Of a stretch of 64,000 nt of DNA, positions 11,264 through 22,675 are shown in pieces. Below the pieces are notes generated by a model. It ran no database searches. It saw only the letters and a list, made by a program, of their open reading frames with translations, and was not told where the DNA came from. The DNA is from Calliphora vicina. Taxonomy: Eukaryota > Arthropoda > Insecta > Diptera > Calliphoridae. The stretch is taken from the NCBI RefSeq assembly GCF_958450345.1, contig NC_088780.1, positions 114,898,226-114,962,225 of the forward strand, given 5' to 3'. Made by a program: the position numbers and the translations under genes. Positions within the stretch are counted from its first letter, which is position 1; each line of letters starts with the position of its first letter.

Positions 11264-12069
11264 CCCAGCAGTAAAGCAAATAGTCAATGTATCCCTTAAA
11301 GACAGTAATTGTCACAAATGTCTTATCACTTGGCTGACTCCAATTTATATTATTTTGGTCATTTGACATGTATGTGCTCTTTGGAGTACAAAGAGAATAC
11401 AATTAGTTACTTTATACATCTCAAGTAATCTAGCGTGAAGACAATTGTCACTTAAGTGTCTCTAAGTAATCTTGAGTGTAGTCTCTTTAAACGTTTTGTG
11501 AGTAATTCGTACAAACTGGATTTATACAAATAGTTTTGATATAATTCTCACACAGTTCATTTTTATTTTTGCTTAATTAATTTTGCTGATATCCCATGTA
11601 ACATAGCATGAAGTCAAAAGTCACTTTATTGTCTCTTGATAACCTATAGTGAAGTCACTTTGAAAGTTTATTCTTTACTGCACTTTAGAAAGCAATCCAT
11701 TGGAGAGTTGTCAGATGAAGGTTTGTTTACAGGCAATCGTTTACTGGATTGTCTGTGATATGTCTTTTTAGCTGACTATTTCAGGCCAATTTGTACCCGT
11801 ACATGTTAAAAAACTGATCAAGTTACCAGTTAGGTATCTAGTAAGATAACTGACACTATTTAACCAGTATGTGAATCTAATGCATTGACTACTTTGGACC
11901 AGCTATTAGACAGTCTCGTTGTAATCGAAAAGGGTAAATTTACCCCCCGCATAGGACATGCACGTGTTAAAATAACTAGTCACATAGCTATTGAAGTAGT
12001 TCCCAGTAGTTCCCACCCTTAATGATGGGTAAAATTACTAGTTCGGGACTGTCTCCTAGAACTGCTGGG
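11264..12069. mobile_element. Candidate TIR element with CCCAGCAGT ends
   Basis: It starts CCCAGCAGTAAAG and ends GAACTGCTGGG, an inverted pair of about 9-10 bp enclosing 806 bp without coding sequence. I could not find a target duplication, so the assignment rests on the termini only. Confidence 0.4.
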
Positions 12070-12958
12070 TTGTTGTTTTTTGTTTGTTTGTTTGTTTATA
12101 GATATTTATGATTGTGGTTTGTAGCGTGAAATTAGTTTTTAGAGTTTAATAACATAAACAATTCGAAAAACAAACATTTCAACAAAAATACAAAATGTCC
12201 CATAGGTTTATTACAGACAATTGCCAAAAATAATAAAAACTAATAACAATAAGGATAGAAACAACACAACAAATTACCGTCACATTTTTATAAGTCATAA
12301 TTTTTAAACCATTAAATTAAAATAATACTTTTTCTTTACATCCTGTGTGTGTCATAGTGTGAATAGAACAAATTGCACTTACAAAGTTCAAAAACCTTTA
12401 TAGCTAAATAAAAAAATAAAAACGGATGTGGTGAACAGAAAAAAGAAACAAGAGATTTGTACCCCATACTTTGTATGAAATTGACACATTGTGTAAATAA
12501 CATTTTTTTTCTATGACCTTTAAAATGTTATTGAATCAATAAAAATCAATTTTATATAAAAAAAGTTAAAACTTCAACCCCCTTAAGCGACTCCAATATT
12601 ATTTTCATATAGTACGTAAGTTTGCAAATATGAAGTAAAGACTTGTTGTAATAGTGTGTTTATCAAATGTCTAGCAGAAGTGACGGAAAAACATTGTAAA
12701 AAGCGAATCTTGGAATATTCTATAGTCTTGCAAGTATATTTACGGACAGATAAACTAATTCTTATGTATGGATCGAAAAAACTGCAGTGTTTTAAAAGAT
12801 TTCATAAACGAATTTTAGATTAGATGAAAGTATTAATTCTTAAATGGGAGCCATGACCGATCGGCAAAAAATTTTACAGTGCGATTGAAAAACTTATTTG
12901 TGCTGAATTTAGTTTGGATACTGATATATTTATGAGAGCTTAACTGTTTTCAGATAGG
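12070..12958. other. No gene; short TTTG repeat
   Basis: A (TTTG)n run lies at about 12078-12100. The remainder is AT-rich with no ORF or bounded repeat. Confidence 0.5.
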
Positions 12959-14575
12959 AAAGAATGGAAATGTGTACGCAATAGTCGTTCTAATGAGACA
13001 TAAAAAATAGAAATTGGTCAAAAAATTTTAAAGTTATTAAAAACTCGCCAGGCCAAAAACGTGTCTCAGGCAACTAGAACAAGAAAGGTAGGAACAAAAT
13101 TAACATATTTTGATAAATATTAAAATAAAACCTAATTTTTACTTAAAATATGTCCATATTTACTTGTATATGAGTTTTTGTCTTCGTAGGATAACGTTAA
13201 CCTATTCTTAGGTATGAACAAAATAATAAATTTTTTTTAACGGCAGTTTCAAAACTCCATTTTCAAATTTTTAAAAATTCTGTTAAACAAATTTCAGAAT
13301 TTTTTGATCATCTCATTGGGATTTATTAAAAATATAATAGGGAATAAAAGTGTGTAAAAATTATGAAAATATCTCTTATAGTTTTTCGTACCTGCGATTT
13401 AAATTTTGAAATTTTCGAGAAAAAACAATTATTTGGCAATTTTTTGGCTAATGAGCTTCTTATTCAGAATATTATAGTCCAGATAATTCTAAATATACTC
13501 TGAAACTTTTACTAAAATTGGAAAACGTTAACCCTTAAATCGTGAAGGTCAAAAGTCAAAATTTTCAATATTTGGAATTTTTCATGGAGAGATAACGAAA
13601 TATTATATACTTTTGGGCAGATTCTGATGAAACTTAAGAAAAATATAACATAAACTCTAGGATTTATAATAACAGCACAAGCATCGAAATTAACGCTTAA
13701 TGGCACTTGGGGTTAAAATGACCCCAAACTTTTAAAATCATATTTTGTTATGGTTTTAGAAGTTTGTGGTCTTTTTAACCCCAAGTGCTATATAGGGTTA
13801 ATTTGAATTTTTCTGTTGTTTTTGTAAATACTAGGCTTTGTGTTATATATTTCTTAAATTTCGTCAAAATCGGCCCAAAAATATACAACATTTCGAACAT
13901 TTCGAAATCTTTCCAAGAGAAATTCCAAATATTGAAACATTTGACCTTTGACCTTCACGATTTAAGGGTTAACGTTTTCCGATTTTAGTAAAAGTTTCAG
14001 AGTGTATTTAAAATTATCTGGACTATAAAATTCTGAATAAGTTTTGCTTAAAATTCATAAGAGTAAGGAAATGGAGCTCATTCGACAAAAAAATGCCAAA
14101 TAATTGGTTTTTCTCGAAAATTTCAAAATTTAAATCGCAGGTACGAAAAACTATAAGAGATATTGTCATAATTTTTACACACTTTTATTCCCTATTATAT
14201 TTTTAATAAATCCCAATGAGATGATCAAAAAATTCTGAAATTTGTTTAACAGAATTTTAAAAAATTTGAAAATGGAGTGTTGAAACTGCCGTTAAAAAAA
14301 AATTATTTTTTTGTTCATACCTAAGAATAGGTTAACGGTATCCTACGAAGACAAAAACTCATATACAAGTAAATATGGACATATTTTAAGTAAAAATGAG
14401 CTTTTATTTTAATATTTATCCAAAAATGTTAATTTTGTTCCTACCTTTCTTGTTCTAGTTGCCTGAGACACGTTAATGGCCTGGCGAATTTTTAATAACT
14501 TTAAAATTTTTTGACCAATTTCTGTTTTTTATGTCTCACTAGAACGAAAATTACGTACACATTTCGATTCTTTTA
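12959..14575. repeat. 1.6-kb palindrome (foldback)
   Basis: Two arms of roughly 780 and 820 bp are inverted copies. The left arm begins AAGAATGGAAATGTGTACG and the right arm ends with the complement AAGAATCGAAATGTGTACG (one mismatch). The axis lies near 13746, inside CACTTGGGGTTAAAA... and its complement. Landmarks such as GACCTTTGACCTTCACGATT (right arm) recur inverted in the left arm. No conserved reading frame spans the arms. Confidence 0.9.
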
Positions 14576-14952
14576 AATTAAATTGCAAAAGTAATTTTTT
14601 AATGGTAAAATTTTTACAAAAACTGAAAAAAATACATTTTTTCCCCTTGTAAATGCATCTCAAAACTTCAGATGGCTTGCGGCACGTCTTATCCACAACC
14701 GATTTACCTAAAATTTTTCCAGGATGGTTTTTTGACTAATGATTACCAAACTGGTGGGTGAGAATGGCCAAAATCCAACTTCCGTTTATTAAGGGCCACC
14801 CTAGTATGGACATCTTTTTTTCACATTTTTATTCCCTACTAGCTGACCCCACAGACGTTGTCCTGTCCAAGTTAAAAAAATGCTTGTGTTCGATTTGTGA
14901 ATTTGTGAGAAGCGGTTTTAAAAGGGTAAAAATAGTTAAAAAGAAAAAAAAC

Positions 14953-15532
14953 CGATCACCATGAAATTAGGTCGTGTGATTTATGTCTATATGAAAGTTT
15001 ACTATGTTATACCAACATTTTTAAGCGATTTATGCACGTTAAATTGATTTTCGGAAGCGGGTCTATATGGGAGCTATGACTAATTATGGACCGATCATAA
15101 CAAAATTTGGTGACATGAATTTTGTATATGTAAAACTTATTTGGAGCGCAATTTGTGGAGAAACATTTATAAATTAAACATTTATGACCGATAAAGTCCA
15201 ATTTCGGAAGGACATTTGAATGGGGGCTAGGTGAAATAATGGACCGCTTTCAGCCAGTGTCAATAGGCCTGGTTCTTGGGCCAAAAAAATGATATGTACC
15301 GAATTTGATCGAAATATCTTCAAAATTGCGACCTGTACTCTGCGTACAATGTTTACATGGACAGCCAGCCAGCCAAACAGAGGGACGGACGGACATCGTT
15401 TAATCGACTCGGAAAGTGATTCTAAGTCGATCGGTATACTTTAAGGTGGGTGTTAGACTAATATTTTTGGGCGTTACAAACATCTGCACAAACGCATAAT
15501 ACCCTCCCCACTATGGTGGTGTAGGGTATAAA
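14953..15532 (+). repeat. DINE-1-like repeat, family A, nested in Helitron
   Basis: It contains CACCATGAAATTAGGTCG, TATATGGGAGCTATGACTAA, AGCCAGCCAGCCAAACAG and a terminal hairpin CCCCACTATGGTGGTGTAGG. It interrupts the Helitron between its 3' unique region and its tandem units. Confidence 0.75.
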
Positions 15533-15639
15533 TATACATAGCAGCGCTACTGCGAGATAAAGAACCTATGTTTGTTGTCAAAAACCTAAGTCTTGCAACA
15601 ACAGAATATATGTAAATTTATGTACATATATTGAGTTTC

Positions 15640-15935
15640 TATATAAGTAATCGAATTTTGGCCTGAAAAATTAGTGATCACAGATCGAGCTCCTTTTCTT
15701 GATTAAAATCTTATTGGCCAATTTATTAGCGAATTTAGATATTTTGAGTTTTTATATAAAAAATCAATTTTTGGTCGGAAATATGAGTGATCACAGATCG
15801 AGCTCTTTTTCTTGATTAAACGCTTATCGCCCAAGTTATTAGCGAATTTAGATATTTTGAGTTTTTATGCAAAAATACGATTTTTGGTCAGAAATATGAG
15901 TGATCACAGATCAAGCTGCTTTTCTTATTTAAACA
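15640..15935 (-). repeat. Three minisatellite units in the second Helitron
   Basis: Units at about 15680, 15797 and 15907 carry GATCGAGCTCCTTTTCTTG or close variants and the same 110-120-bp period as the array at 8250-9350. Confidence 0.85.
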
Positions 15936-16101
15936 AAAAATTGCACAAAAAAATCGAAAAAAGTGGGCGTGGTCAAGTTTTTATTCCGTAAAAACATAAG
16001 TTGGGCTATGGCCAACATTTAAAAAAAAAAAATTGTCTAATCGGTTCTCTACTGATGCAATTACCAACGAACGACATTTGATTTTTATTTATATATATAG
16101 A

Positions 16102-16450
16102 TATTCTTAATAAATCCCTGTGTGATGATCGAAAAATTTTGAAATTTGTTTAACAAAATTTTTATAAATTTGAAATTGGAGATTTGAAACTGCCATTATG
16201 TTTGGTCATACCTGCGAATAGGTTAATGGTATCATACAAAGGCAGAAACTCATATACAAGTACATGTGGACATATTTTAAGTAAAAATTAGCTTTTATTT
16301 TAATATTTCGCAAAATGTGTTAATTTTGTTCATACATTTCTTGTTCCAGTGGCCTGATACACATTAATGGCCTGGGGAATTTTTAATAACTTTAACATTT
16401 TTTAACCCATTTTTTGTTGTTTATATCTCATTACAACGACAATTACATAC
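16102..16450. repeat. Partial copy of the palindrome-arm repeat
   Basis: Together with 14815-14838 across the Helitron, this matches the right arm of the palindrome at 14180-14540, including CTCATATACAAGTA and ACATTAATGGCCTGGGG. It is a separate, diverged copy in the same orientation as the right arm. Confidence 0.8.
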
Positions 16451-16716
16451 ACAATAAAAAAATATGGTCCACCTTAAAATGTAAATACAATTGGCAAATT
16501 GGAATGCATTTTCTACCCCGCCAAGGGCATTATCAACAATCTTTATTGTCAAGGTCTATTGTAAATTCCATCTATTTAACTTACTATTCAATATTAGAAT
16601 TTAGAATATGGGAAGTCAGATTCATAGATATATTTATTATTTGTAAGTTAGACGAAATTTCAATTATTTTTATTATATATGTGTATTCTTTTTATTACAA
16701 ATTTAATATATATACA

Positions 16717-17775
16717 TTAGAGTGACAGCCGATATTTTTTTTAGATTTCAAAGAGTGCCGGGTGGAATATTGTGACACTAGGCCTAAATGTTAAGTGCTG
16801 AAAATTTGAGCCATATCGGGCACGATTGTAATGATATGTATGTATATGACAAAATTTGGTTAAAAAATGTTAAAGTTATTACAAATTCGCCAGATCATTA
16901 ACGTGTTTCAGGCCACTTGAACAAAAAATTTAGGAAAATAAATTAACATATTTCGAGAAAAATTAAAATAAAAGCTAATTTTTATTAAAAATATATCCAT
17001 ATTTACTTGTGTATGAGTTTTTGTCTTCGTAGGATACCGTTAACATATTCGCAGGTATGGCCAAAAAAAATATTTTTTTAACGGATGTTTCAAATCTTCA
17101 TTTTCAAATTTTTAAAAATTTTGTTAAACAAATTTCAGAATTTTATGATCATCACATTGGGATTTATTTAGATTATAATAGGGAATACAAATGTGAAAAA
17201 ATTATGTCATTACCTCTTACAGTTTTTCCGTACCTGCGATTTAAATTTTGCGATTTTCAAGAAAAACTAATTTTTTGTCCATATTTAGGCGAAGGAGCCC
17301 AATTTCCTTAATGTTATAAATCTTAAGTAAAACCTATTCATAATATTATAGTCCTTGTAATTTTAAATATGGTCTGAAAGTTTTACTAAAATCGGAAAAC
17401 GATAACCTTAAATCGTGAAGGTCAAAGGTCAAATTTTTCAATATTTGGAATTTCTAAAGAAAGGATAGCGAAATGTTATATATTTTTGGGCCGATTTTAA
17501 TGAAAATAATTATAAACATATCCAAACTAAATTCAGCATACATAAGTTTTATATATACGTAAATGATTCCACCAAATTTTGTAAATAAATAAAATTTTAA
17601 ATAGTAAAATTTTGCATATATCTGAACTTTGACCTCGATGCGCGTCCAGAAATCGTTGCCCGATTTGGCTCAAATTTTCAGCACTTAACTTTTAGGCCTA
17701 GTGTCACAATATTCCATCCGGCACTCTTCAAAATTTTAACAAAAAATTTTTTCCTACAACTGATTGTCACTCTAA
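16717..17775. mobile_element. Foldback element with TTAGAGTGACA ends
   Basis: Inverted ends of about 100 bp begin TTAGAGTGACAG on the left and finish TGTCACTCTAA on the right. They share GACACTAGGCCTAAA and GTTAAGTGCTGAAAATTTGA with their complements. The interior (about 16850-17510) is a left-arm-type copy of the palindrome at 12959-14575. Short ORFs inside are not conserved between copies. Confidence 0.75.
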
Positions 17776-18020
17776 TATACATATTAGTGTGCTTGTTGCT
17801 GTCGCCAACTTTTGGTTGACAATACCAGCCATGATACAAAAATACAAGGTAACACTTTATTTTTTTGTCGCCATATTAACATTCTAACATTTACTGGAAT
17901 TATGAAAAATCATGCTACCATATTCCTTTTAAAAATCCCACATTTTGTTGGTTACTTTTTCTTTTCATTTAAAATGGAAAAATAAAACAAAATTTTTAAT
18001 TTAAATTTCTAATTCTAATT

Positions 18021-18130
18021 GCAGCGGCAATAACAACTTTAGTTTTAGTTTAGGTTAAGATTTGAATACTTATTTGTAAATTTCTAATAAGAAAGATTCA
18101 ATAAAGAAAAAAGAAACTGAAAAAAAAAAA
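18021..18130 (+). repeat. Short retroposed 3' end with poly(A)
   Basis: A 110-bp segment ends in a 13-base A tract with an upstream AATAAA. It is flanked by the direct repeat AATTCTAATT at 18011-18020 and 18131-18140. That is the signature of LINE-mediated insertion, either a 5'-truncated LINE or a processed transcript. The source sequence is not recognised. Confidence 0.65.
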
Positions 18131-18542
18131 AATTCTAATTCCGTGTCATATGTATAACTAAAATCTCAAAAGCTATCATTTGTTCCGAAAACTAACTTGA
18201 TGGTAAGATGGAAATCAATCAGCAAACGTGCCTAATTAAGAAGGATACACGCCCCTAAAATGAAATCTATCAGCGATTGGATGTTGAAATGCAGCTTCTG
18301 GAAGCACAAATATCAGCATTATGAAATTGTTGGTTAGAAGTACGGTCATGCATAACTGTCCTGCAGATGATGTACATATGTGATTAGTTGCACTAATGCA
18401 AAGGCATTTTATTGTTCAAAATTTAATAAAAATTCCATTGCATCATACGTTTTTCCGATGCGTACGAGTATTTAATGATTGTTTACACATCAAATGCTTA
18501 AATTTTGCATTTTGAACTATATTTTTGTATCATGATATCAGC

Positions 18543-18706
18543 CATAGAGAATAGGCATAGAGCGGAAACTCTCCTGTCAAAAACCTAACTCAGTTGTCAA
18601 AAACCTAAGTGGTGAGAATGTATTGGTAGAAACGTACGTGTGATTATTTTGACTAATTTTTTTGTTTGAGTTTTTTTTTCTAGTTTCCGCTCTATGTTTC
18701 TCTATG
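18543..18706. mobile_element. hAT-type MITE
   Basis: Ends CATAGAGA...TCTCTATG with related inner sequence CATAGAGCGGAAACT and its complement. Both sides carry the 8-bp duplication ATATCAGC (18535-18542 and 18707-18714), the target-site length of hAT elements. It is 164 bp long and contains no coding sequence. Confidence 0.8.
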
Positions 18707-19039
18707 ATATCAGCTATGTATGTTTTTGTGTTTTTCTTTCTTACTCCTTTTGTTTGAAAACAATTTTAGTGTTTATATTGTTGTTTGACATTTTCATTTA
18801 TTCATACGAAAGCGCAAAATATAAACAAAAGTTTAAAAAGCCGAATAAAGCAAAAACCTACTAGTTTTTTAATGGTGTATAAAATTGTTTTTTGGTTTGA
18901 ATGATATACAAGTAGTGTTTGGGGTCCGGGAATTCCCGTAAAATTATTGTGGGGAATTCCCGGGAAATTTAAATTTTTTTCCGGGAAAAACGGGAAATTT
19001 AAAATTAATTAAAAATACTTTAATATATTTAAATATGAC

Positions 19040-19255
19040 ATCTCTGCTTGATGAATGGCTTGTTCCAAATATTAGTGAAGGTTTTAAACACCATTAAGGA
19101 TACAGTAGAAGCATTAAGCCGAAATGAAACCATTTTTCTGATAGGTGATGCTATAATGAACACACTTTATGAACAGCAGTTATCTAAAAATTCTACGATT
19201 TCTCAAAAAACGGTTCATTCAATTAAATTAAACCTAAAAACTTCAACATTATAAG
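19040..19255 (+). pseudogene. hAT transposase fragment, N-terminal side of the break
   Basis: One frame gives TIKDTVEALSRNETIFLIGD, close to the central hAT transposase segment of the form F-K-D-x-V-E-x-L-S-R. A neighbouring frame gives LLDEWLVPNISEGFK, so the copy contains frameshifts. The DNA-binding BED finger and the first catalytic Asp are missing. The frame closes shortly before the nested MITE. Confidence 0.75.
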
Positions 19256-19312
19256 ATAAATTATAATATAAAAACATAATGTTAAAAATTTATGGACAGC
19301 AAATGTATGAAC

Positions 19313-20532
19313 TAGGGATGCCAAACGGGACTGGGTTTTACAAATCCCGGGATTCGGGATTTTAGAAATGTAAATCCCGGGATCCCGGGATTTTTCGGGA
19401 CCCCGGGATTTTTCGGGATCCCGGGATTTTTCGGGATTTCGGGATTTTTCGGGACTTCGGGATTTTAGTTAAACTTGACGTTACATAAAATTCAACAATA
19501 AAAACTATTTATTTCGTTAATATGAATAAGAAAAAATATAACAAAGCAAAAACTAATGCATTGAATTAAAATATATTTAACCGTGATAAATCCATAACAA
19601 AATTGAAAATTTTATAACTTTTGTATTGAGTACATATGCCATGTTCATAGCAAGAAGATTTTTAGGAAAGCGGACATTGCCCTTACTATGAGACCAATCG
19701 TGTAAAAATTGGTAATGAAGTTTAAAAGTTATTTGCAATTGAAACTGCACAACTTTTGTCGAAAATGTTTGCTCCATCCCTATATTAATATTAAAAATAA
19801 AAAAGTATTGTTTTATTATATTAGAAAAAATGTCGGCCTGTCTGTTAAAAACACGATAGGGCACAAACGAAAGAAGCCAGCTGGCTAAAATTATCCACAA
19901 ATATAAGGTTTGTTTGGTATTGAAAATGGTCCATGATTTCCCCTAGCCCCATACAATTGTCTCCCGGAATACTATTTCAGCAGTCATAAATATGTTGAAT
20001 ATGCGCCAATCCTTAAAAAATTGTGCACAAAATAAGTTCTAAGTACTCCGAAATTATACTGCAAAGTATTGCGGAAATCGGGCTACATTTGTCCCTAGTC
20101 CAATTGGCTTATAATAATTAATATCGTGATGAAATTGGTCATAAACAAGTTGTATATGAAAATAAACCCTTCTACCAACTTTTGTGAGTTCCAGTCCAAA
20201 ATATTTTATAGTCAATAAATAATTTGTATATAAATATTAACATAAATTTCGATATAAGTCATTCATTCATAAATGCTAATCAAGTCTCCATTGATGGTGG
20301 GTATACAAGATTCGGCGAGATTAGAATTATAAGTATGCTGAAATTTAGCTTTCTAGGTATTTTAGAAGCTTGAAAAATCTTCCTGAAAATATCAAAAATC
20401 TTGTAATATTCCGGGATTCGTTAATCCCGAAAAATCCCGGGATTCTTTTTCACAAATCCCGGGATTCGGGAAATCCCGATCCCGAAAAATCCCGGGATTT
20501 TCGGGATCGGGATTTCGGGATTGGCATCCCTA
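19313..20532. mobile_element. hAT MITE inserted in the hAT transposase
   Basis: The ends are TAGGGATGCCAA and TTGGCATCCCTA, with the 8-bp duplication GTATGAAC at 19305-19312 and 20533-20540. Both ends carry runs of GGGATTTTTCGGGA or complement, giving strong inverted-repeat potential. The interior has only short unconserved ORFs. Confidence 0.9.
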
Positions 20533-20540
20533 GTATGAAC

Positions 20541-20880
20541 GTCTATTTCACCACAATATTCCCTCATAAGTTCAAAGCGTTGATGATGAGGTTTCCGAAA
20601 TACAAATGGAGCAACATTTTAAAAACCAATTAGAATATTCAATCAATATTGAAAAGGAAAGCCCTAAACATTTAAAATCAAATGCTGAAAGTTTTAAGCG
20701 GGAATTAGATTTATTTGAAGCAAGTAGCAATCGGAGAATACATTTTGATTGTCTTTATAATGTTTTAATAACGATAAAGTCAACACATGTTTAAAGCGAA
20801 AGAGTTTTCTCGTCGAATGACTTATTGAATGCATTAGTAATTTTGACAAATCAATTTTTTAAAGAAAAGGTTTTATGACG
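20541..20880 (+). pseudogene. hAT transposase fragment, C-terminal dimerisation region
   Basis: Translation gives FKRELDLFEASSNRR, LYNVLITIKSTHV, SERVFSSND, then LLNALVILTNQFFKEK. This is the order of the hAT C-terminal dimerisation domain, with the characteristic SERVFS and N-A-L-V-x-L motifs. A TAA stands in place of one residue before SERVFS, and the usual spacer between SERVFS and the NALV helix is deleted. It is the downstream half of the fragment at 19040-19255, split by the MITE. Confidence 0.85.
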
Positions 20881-20920
20881 GACATATTTTTAACACATAA
20901 ATTATTTTTATGATATAATA

Positions 20921-21266
20921 GCGGTATTCACAATGTAGAGTACTTTCTATAGCAAAGTAGCAAAAGAGCAGTTTAGCAGAAAAAAAAATGCATTAGAATA
21001 ACTTTTTAACTGCTTTACTCTTTTTAAACTATATGAGGTAATTTTGAATTTCATATTTTTGTTTTGAAATGAATTTAATTTTATTTTAAAATATGTTTTT
21101 TTTATATAAAAAAATATAACAGAAAAATCAAAAGAAAGAATCTAAAAAATGCATTAAAAATCTCATTAACATATTAATCGACATCGAATTATAAAGATAC
21201 GTTCACAATTTATAAAATTTTGTGACACTTAATTGCTCTTTTACTCTACTATATCATGAATACCGC
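20921..21266. mobile_element. MITE with GCGGTATTCA ends
   Basis: Inverted ends GCGGTATTCA and TGAATACCGC are flanked by TAATA on both sides (20916-20920 and 21267-21271). Related subterminal GTAGAGTA and TACTCTAC motifs extend the pairing. It is nested in the hAT element near its right end. Confidence 0.7.
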
Positions 21267-21520
21267 TAATATTTAATTTTATAGTAACAAGTGATCTCCA
21301 AATATTTTAACAAACTTTTTTTGGTTTTATGTGGGTACAATTGAATTGTAATGTATTGTTTTTCTTTTTTTTTTAAATAAAATGACACAATTTTATAAAA
21401 TAATTTTCTTTTTTATTAACATTAAACATTAAAAAACATTCCCGGGATTCCCATGAAATTTTTCATTCCCGTTTCCCGGGAAATTAAATTATCCGGGAAA
21501 CCCCAAACCCTATATACAAG

Positions 21521-22489
21521 TTATACCTTTTGAACAGAATAATATTTCTTAAAATTGGTTTGAAAGTGTCGGAGTAACGGTAGTTAAGGTCACGTTACTT
21601 TCCAACTAAAGCAAAATAATGTCAGCCATTGTCCCATATAAGGCATTTTCAGGGAAATACACTTCGGCTTTATTTCTTTAATAACTTAAAAATAATAACT
21701 ATAAATTTTTACGCACTGAACAAATTCTTGAGCTCTTTAGAACATTGAAAAAATATGATAACAAGAAATGTTTATATTTCAGCGGTCATAAATGACAGCT
21801 ACTTGTTCTTTTGTGACCTAATTGGAAAAAATTAAAAACTGTAACTCTAAGATGTTTGGCTACCATAATTTTGATATGTTAGCACAAACATTTTTAAAAT
21901 CGATGTCAACAAAAAATAATTATTTCTATAAACAAATAACTATAATAAACTAAAAACTATTATTATATGGTACGGCTTCACCGATTAACTATTATCTATG
22001 CAACAATTTAAATGATAAACTATAGTAAACAGCTCAATGAAAGTTAGCGAACCACTTATTTCCGAATTTTGGTTTATTATTTATATTCTTAATTGATTGA
22101 AAGTGTTAAAAATACAATATACACGCAATGTGCAGTATTAATTTAGGAATGGCTTATTTTTCCACTTCACATATTAAATTTTCTAATAAATACTAAAGCT
22201 GTCATTCCTTTATAATCTGCCACAACTATGCCAGACAAATTCTTTTAAACATTTACACTCTGCACAGTGTCAAGTCTTATGTTATCATACGTTTGTTGTT
22301 CAAACATGACATTGTTTTGAGTTTTTCAAAAAGATATACATATGTATGTAAGTCTAGAATCTAGACTCTAGATATATCTGCACACATAAACAAATCTATT
22401 TAAACACACATAAATATATACATATATCTACTTACATACATATGTATAATAGGATGGCCCCTATAAATGAATCTTCGTGTGTCCTACAC
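21521..22489. other. No feature recognised
   Basis: AT-rich. Around 22340-22440 there are CTAGA-rich and ATACATA-rich simple stretches. No ORF or bounded repeat. Confidence 0.45.
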
Positions 22490-22675
22490 TCTAATAAATT
22501 TTCATCTAAACCGGTAAAAAAAAGTTATACGTGTCCCGGCGTTTCGCTGGGTCAGGTCTAGGAATCGAGATATATCGATTTGAAATTAGTATATATCGTA
22601 TATGAAAAATTGTAATTCTTTTGCCTTTTTCATGCATTTTGACCATCTAAATGTCCGAATATTGCAAAGTTATGT
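22490..22675 (+). repeat. Dispersed repeat D
   Basis: It contains TTTCGCTGGGTCAGGTCTAG, GATATATCGATTTGAAATTA and CATCTAAATGTCCGAATATT. The same block occurs inverted at 55085-55262. Function and family are unknown. Confidence 0.75.

Larger units (their letters stand above)
14839..16101 (-). mobile_element. Helitron (minus) with intact ends
   Basis: On the minus strand it starts TCTATATATATAAATAAAAA and ends GGGGTCAGCTAG. It lies between A14838 and T16102. The unoccupied target is present in the palindrome arm at about 14178-14225 (TTATTCCCTATTATATTTTT), which matches the joined flanks here. It carries a nested DINE-like copy and about three minisatellite units. No protein-coding capacity remains. 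Confidence 0.9.
18913..21512 (+). mobile_element. hAT transposon with degenerate transposase and nested MITEs
   Basis: It starts TAGTGTTTGGGGTCCGGG and ends GAAACCCCAAACCCTA. The 8-bp duplication TATACAAG lies at 18905-18912 and 21513-21520. Inside are two transposase fragments, a complete 1220-bp hAT MITE (19313-20532) that separates them, and a MITE at 20921-21266. Without the insertions it would be about 1.0 kb, so it was already internally deleted. Confidence 0.9.

Noticed and set aside
19577..19900. 107-codon minus-strand ORF inside the hAT MITE
   Set aside because: The element is non-autonomous, and the ORF has no transposase motif. It could be chance in AT-rich DNA.
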